Position numbers and translations under genes: made by a program | Notes under the pieces: generated by a model | The model's database searches: none | The model's input: the letters and a program-made list of their open reading frames with translations, nothing else | Told to the model about the DNA's origin: nothing | Shown: positions 5,078-5,399 of the stretch, in pieces | Layout of the letters: the number at the start of each line of letters is the position of its first letter | How positions within the stretch are numbered: the stretch's first letter is position 1 | From: a bacterium UBA7470 | GTDB lineage: Bacteria; Pseudomonadota; Gammaproteobacteria; Burkholderiales; Burkholderiaceae_C | NCBI GenBank assembly: GCA_002479815.1 | Contig: DLPA01000194.1 | Location: 1,343-6,741 of the forward strand | Length of the DNA stretch: 5,399 bases | Reading direction: 5' to 3'

Positions 5078-5084
5078 CTTTTTC

Positions 5085-5399
5085 ATGAGCGTACTACCTC
5101 CCTCAATGGCCGACCGTGACGGCAAAATTTGGATGGACGGCCAGTTGATCGACTGGCGCGAGGCCAAAATTCACGTCCTGACGCACACCTTGCACTATGG
5201 CTGTGGCGCGTTTGAGGGGGTGCGAGCCTATGAAACGGTCAAGGGCACGGCGATTTTCCGCTTGCAAGAGCACACCGAACGCCTGTTCAACAGCGCCAAA
5301 ATTTTGCGCATGAAAATTCCCTTCACCCAAGACGAGGTGAACGAGGCGCAAAAAGCGGTGGTGCGTGAAAACAAGCTCTCCAGCGGCTATCTGCGGCCT
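5085..5399 (+). CDS. ilvE: Branched-chain amino acid aminotransferase, 3'-truncated by window edge
   Basis: Fold-type IV PLP enzyme that interconverts leucine, isoleucine and valine with their 2-oxo acids using glutamate, the last step of their synthesis in the cytoplasm. The first 105 codons are present, of about 310 in the family. Visible landmarks are GKIWMDGQLIDWREAKIHVLTHTLHYG (residues 13-39), the family motif FEGVRAY (43-49), and FRLQEHTERLFNSAK (58-72), where R66 corresponds to the PLP phosphate-binding Arg of E. coli IlvE. The window stops at GYLRP, so the catalytic lysine lies beyond it. The start is supported by AAGGA 7 nt upstream. The short form after the start (MADRDGKIW) and the HTLHYG motif favour IlvE over D-amino acid transaminase or 4-amino-4-deoxychorismate lyase. 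It follows a membrane-protein gene by 66 bp on the same strand. Confidence 0.95.
   Translation, partial: MSVLPPSMADRDGKIWMDGQLIDWREAKIHVLTHTLHYGCGAFEGVRAYETVKGTAIFRLQEHTERLFNSAKILRMKIPFTQDEVNEAQKAVVRENKLSSGYLRP

Noticed and set aside
1..5399. tRNA, rRNA, CRISPR array, toxin-antitoxin or defence system
   Set aside because: No cloverleaf, rRNA segment, spaced direct repeats or recognisable defence or toxin genes were found on either strand.

Overview
The window is a piece of bacterial chromosome, most likely from a Burkholderiales betaproteobacterium close to the Comamonadaceae. This is inferred from GC-rich coding sequence, the style of the SSB protein (MASVNKV start, Pro/Ala-rich linker, DDDIPF tip), an IlvE carrying HYGCGAFEGVRAY, and a YchJ/UPF0225 protein without a second SEC-C motif. 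It holds mostly housekeeping and accessory metabolism genes. I see no defence system, phage, integrase, CRISPR array, tRNA or rRNA.

Layout, left to right. (1) Positions 1-1065 (+) hold the last ~354 codons of a GABA aminotransferase gene (gabT), cut at its 5' end by the window edge. (2) Positions 1066-1459 are a 394-bp AT-rich gene-free stretch. It is dominated by a ~265-bp element (about 1086-1350) bounded by ~50-bp imperfect inverted arms. Inside are smaller hairpins, one of which looks like an intrinsic terminator for the minus strand. (3) Positions 1460-1981 (+) hold ssb, the single-stranded DNA-binding protein. (4) Positions 2032-3492 (+) hold a predicted lipoprotein made of about five Ig-like repeats with a GGxPPY motif, 50 bp behind ssb and perhaps read through from it. 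(5) Facing it on the minus strand, only 4 bp away, is a two-gene unit. A single-domain rhodanese (4371-3949) is followed by a YchJ-family zinc-binding protein (3952-3497), joined by an ATGA stop/start overlap. (6) A ~170-bp divergent intergenic region contains a 9-bp inverted repeat with one copy near each gene start. (7) Positions 4542-5018 (+) hold a small two-helix membrane protein of unknown function. (8) Positions 5085-5399 (+) hold the first 105 codons of ilvE, the branched-chain amino acid aminotransferase, cut at the window's right edge.

Functionally the genes fall into separate units: amino-acid transamination at both ends (gabT and ilvE are unrelated PLP fold types), DNA maintenance (ssb), an envelope lipoprotein, and a sulfur/zinc-related pair (rhodanese plus YchJ). 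The least ordinary items are the long inverted-repeat element between gabT and ssb, the repeat-built lipoprotein, and the coupled rhodanese-YchJ pair.
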